From: Pseudomonas putida
GTDB taxonomy: Bacteria > Pseudomonadota > Gammaproteobacteria > Pseudomonadales > Pseudomonadaceae
NCBI RefSeq assembly: GCF_028682455.1
Contig: NZ_JANHLD010000002.1
Span: forward strand, 496,001-560,000
Length of the DNA stretch: 64,000 nt
Direction: 5' to 3'
Program-made: the position numbers and the translations under genes
The notes under the pieces: model-generated
Databases searched by the model: none
Seen by the model: the letters and a program-made list of their open reading frames with translations, nothing else
Told to the model about the DNA's origin: nothing
In this document: one piece after another, positions 62,417 to 64,000 of the stretch
Position numbering within the stretch: the stretch's first letter is position 1
How the letters are laid out: each line of letters starts with the position of its first letter

Positions 62417-63529
62417 ATGAAGACTCAAGTCTGTGAAATGCTAGGCATCGAATTACCCATCTTCGCCTTCTCCCACTGTCGGGACGTCGTGGCTGAAGTT
62501 TCCAAGGCGGGCGGAATGGGGGTATTGGGCGTCAGTGGCTTCTCACCCGAGCAGCTTGAGCAAGAGCTGGCCTGGATTGACGAGCACATCGAAGGTCGTC
62601 CCTATGCCGTGGACATCCTCATCCCAAATCGTTACGAGCAATCGGCCGCGCGCCTGCAAACACTGCCGCCACTGCCTGAAGTCAATCAACGCTTTCTTGG
62701 CCAGCTCTGTGACGACGCCGGCATGGCTCCCCTACCGGCCGGCGAGTCGCAGCGTATGGTCCAGGAGTATCTGGAACGGCTGCACATGACCCCTGAATCG
62801 GCTGAAGAGCTGATTGAAATTTCATTGCGCCACCCGCTGGTGAAACTGGTGGTCAATGCGCTAGGGACACCACCTCGGCACAAGGTCGATGAGCTTCACG
62901 CCCGAGGCGTCAAAGTCGGCTCGTTGGTGGGACGCCTGGATCACGCCAAAGCACAAGTTGCAGCAGGTGTGGACATCATCATCGCCCAAGGTAGCGAGGC
63001 CGGCGGGCATACTGGCACGGTCAGTTCGATGGTGCTCTGGCCTCAAGTGGTCGATGCTGTCGCGCCGATTCCGGTATTGGCAGCCGGCGGCATTGGCCGC
63101 GGCAGGCAGATGGCCGCCGCCATGGCCATGGGCGCCGAGGGTGTCTGGTGCGGTTCCATCTGGCTCGGTACCGACAAAAGTGAACTGGCACCTGAAATGA
63201 AGCAGCGGCTGTTTGACGCCCGTTCGGAGGAGGCTATTCAGTCTCGCGTGATGACTGGTAAACCCTGTCGCATGCTGCGTAGCAAACTCACCGAGGCTTT
63301 CGAACAACCCGGTGCGCCCAAGCCTCTACCGATGCCCTTGCAGACTATTTCGGTATACGAAGCGCGCACCCGTATCGAGCGCTCCCATGCCGTGGACTAT
63401 ATGAGCCACCCGGTGGGCCAGATCGTCGGCGACATGCACGGTGAAACCACCGTGAAAGAGATCTTCTACAACATGCTCAGCGAATACTTGGACGCCACTG
63501 ATCGGCTGCAGACTCTGGTCGCCGAATAG
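62417..63529 (+). CDS. Nitronate monooxygenase-like FMN protein, second copy
   Basis: 370 residues from the ATG at 62417; the in-frame start at 62339 runs through the operator and is rejected. NPD-family TIM barrel: LGIELPIFAFSHCRDVVAEV, GGMGVLGVSGFS, AGVDIIIAQGSEAGGHTG (FMN/catalytic region), PIPVLAAGGIGRGRQMAAAM and GAEGVWCGSIWLGT. It is a different subfamily from the 32978 protein. In CoA-linked pathways such proteins can reduce ring double bonds, but the reaction here is unknown. It is followed 71 bases later by the hydratase gene. Confidence 0.88.
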   Translation: MKTQVCEMLGIELPIFAFSHCRDVVAEVSKAGGMGVLGVSGFSPEQLEQELAWIDEHIEGRPYAVDILIPNRYEQSAARLQTLPPLPEVNQRFLGQLCDDAGMAPLPAGESQRMVQEYLERLHMTPESAEELIEISLRHPLVKLVVNALGTPPRHKVDELHARGVKVGSLVGRLDHAKAQVAAGVDIIIAQGSEAGGHTGTVSSMVLWPQVVDAVAPIPVLAAGGIGRGRQMAAAMAMGAEGVWCGSIWLGTDKSELAPEMKQRLFDARSEEAIQSRVMTGKPCRMLRSKLTEAFEQPGAPKPLPMPLQTISVYEARTRIERSHAVDYMSHPVGQIVGDMHGETTVKEIFYNMLSEYLDATDRLQTLVAE

Positions 63530-63543
63530 ACCCACGTGTTTCC

Positions 63544-63583
63544 AAGGGCCCGGTTCGTGTTCCCCACCGCCGGCCCTTTTTTT
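63544..63583 (+). terminator. Terminator-like hairpin between the FMN protein and hydratase genes
   Basis: AAGGGCC (63544-63550) pairs with GGCCCTT (63572-63578), extended imperfectly by CGG/CCG, and is followed by TTTTT. It could end the upstream transcript or only reduce reading into the hydratase. Confidence 0.55.
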
Positions 63584-63600
63584 CAAGTGAGGCTATCACC

Positions 63601-64000
63601 ATGAACGAACAGCACATCCACGCTTTGGCTGCCCGCTTGGTGACGGCCCGCCAGACTCTGACCCCCATAGAACCTCCCAAGGACATGACCAAGGCAGAGG
63701 CCGTCGCCGTCAAGCACCGGTCTTTGCAGCTAGTGACAGCAGGCAATCCGGCGCTCATCCGCGGATACAAAGTGTCTATGTCGATGACCTGGGGTGCGTT
63801 GACTGACGACATGATCATCCAGGGCCCTGCATCGTTGCACCGGGATCGACTATTCGACCCACTGGTGGAGACCGAAGTGGTGTTCTGCCTGGACGACGCC
63901 CTGGATCCGACGGCCACCCTGGAAGAGTTGCTTGGACAATCACATGTTTGCGCAGGGATCGAGATTGCTGATAGCCGATGGGCCGGATGGCAACCGAGCG
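63601..64000 (+). CDS. 2-hydroxypenta-2,4-dienoate hydratase-like protein (N-terminal part, cut by window edge)
   Basis: 133 codons with no stop to the window edge; GTGAGG precedes the ATG. The sequence fits the MhpD/TesE/4-oxalocrotonate decarboxylase family: IRGYKVSMSMTWGA (the GYK active-site region), VETEVVFCLDDALD and AGIEIADSRW with the metal-binding acids. Such enzymes hydrate the dienoate released by meta-cleavage of an aromatic ring. Its presence suggests extradiol dioxygenase, hydrolase and aldolase genes to the right. The exact substrate side chain is not known. Confidence 0.85.
   Translation, partial: MNEQHIHALAARLVTARQTLTPIEPPKDMTKAEAVAVKHRSLQLVTAGNPALIRGYKVSMSMTWGALTDDMIIQGPASLHRDRLFDPLVETEVVFCLDDALDPTATLEELLGQSHVCAGIEIADSRWAGWQPS

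Noticed and set aside
1..64000. Insertion sequences, CRISPR arrays, tRNA or rRNA genes
   Set aside because: I looked for transposase motifs, regularly spaced repeats and conserved RNA signatures and saw none that I could support.

Overview
The window looks like chromosome of a Pseudomonas-type gammaproteobacterium. The supports are AraC, LysR and MarR regulators, EmrAB-type efflux, an RND/DUF1302/YCF48 export set, moderately high GC coding, GGAG ribosome sites, and ATGA overlaps within operons. This assignment is inference from gene content only.

Left part (1-3.9 kb): the end of an AraC-type regulator cut by the window edge, a CheD-like small protein, a tiny one-pass membrane protein beside a HEPN-like protein, about 1.3 kb of AT-richer DNA with no supported gene, and a small lipoprotein. 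Next (4.0-9.8 kb, + strand): a zinc alcohol dehydrogenase, an aldo/keto reductase, a LysR regulator, an M20 amidohydrolase and an MFS carrier. The alcohol dehydrogenase already carries the operator-like motif of the large cluster to its right. A minus-strand transport operon follows (17.8 to 9.9 kb): DUF1302 outer-membrane protein, YCF48-like periplasmic protein, RND/MMPL exporter, MFS carrier and a CurA-like reductase.

From 18 kb to the right end the window is a large CoA-thioester catabolic cluster. It holds an acyl-CoA ligase, seven acyl-CoA dehydrogenase modules, six crotonase modules, four thiolase-type modules, two FadB-type multifunctional enzymes, a dedicated ETF pair, a tandem type III CoA-transferase, two TesB thioesterases, an epoxide hydrolase, two nitronate-monooxygenase-like flavoproteins, a thiolase-like/DUF35 pair of the retro-aldolase type, and two APH-fold kinases resembling those that phosphorylate 4-hydroxyacyl-CoA. 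A flavin reductase with a MarR-like tail and the start of a 2-hydroxypentadienoate-type hydratase at the right edge suggest that aromatic hydroxylation and meta-cleavage genes lie just outside. Together this suggests activation, side-chain beta-oxidation and ring breakdown of a polycyclic, isoprenoid or alkyl-aromatic acid (steroid-like logic); the actual substrate cannot be read from the sequence.

Three observations stand out. (1) An AT-rich motif with core ATATGATTA recurs about ten times, nearly always 25-66 bases upstream of a first gene and often between divergent operons, which suggests one dedicated regulator that is not recognisable in the window. (2) Three consecutive genes (25.8-32.9 kb) are each two-enzyme fusions: CoA-transferase x2, thiolase-crotonase and dehydrogenase x2. 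In the first, only the second half keeps the catalytic aspartate. (3) A crotonase gene at 53.9-54.7 kb is interrupted by an in-frame TAG.
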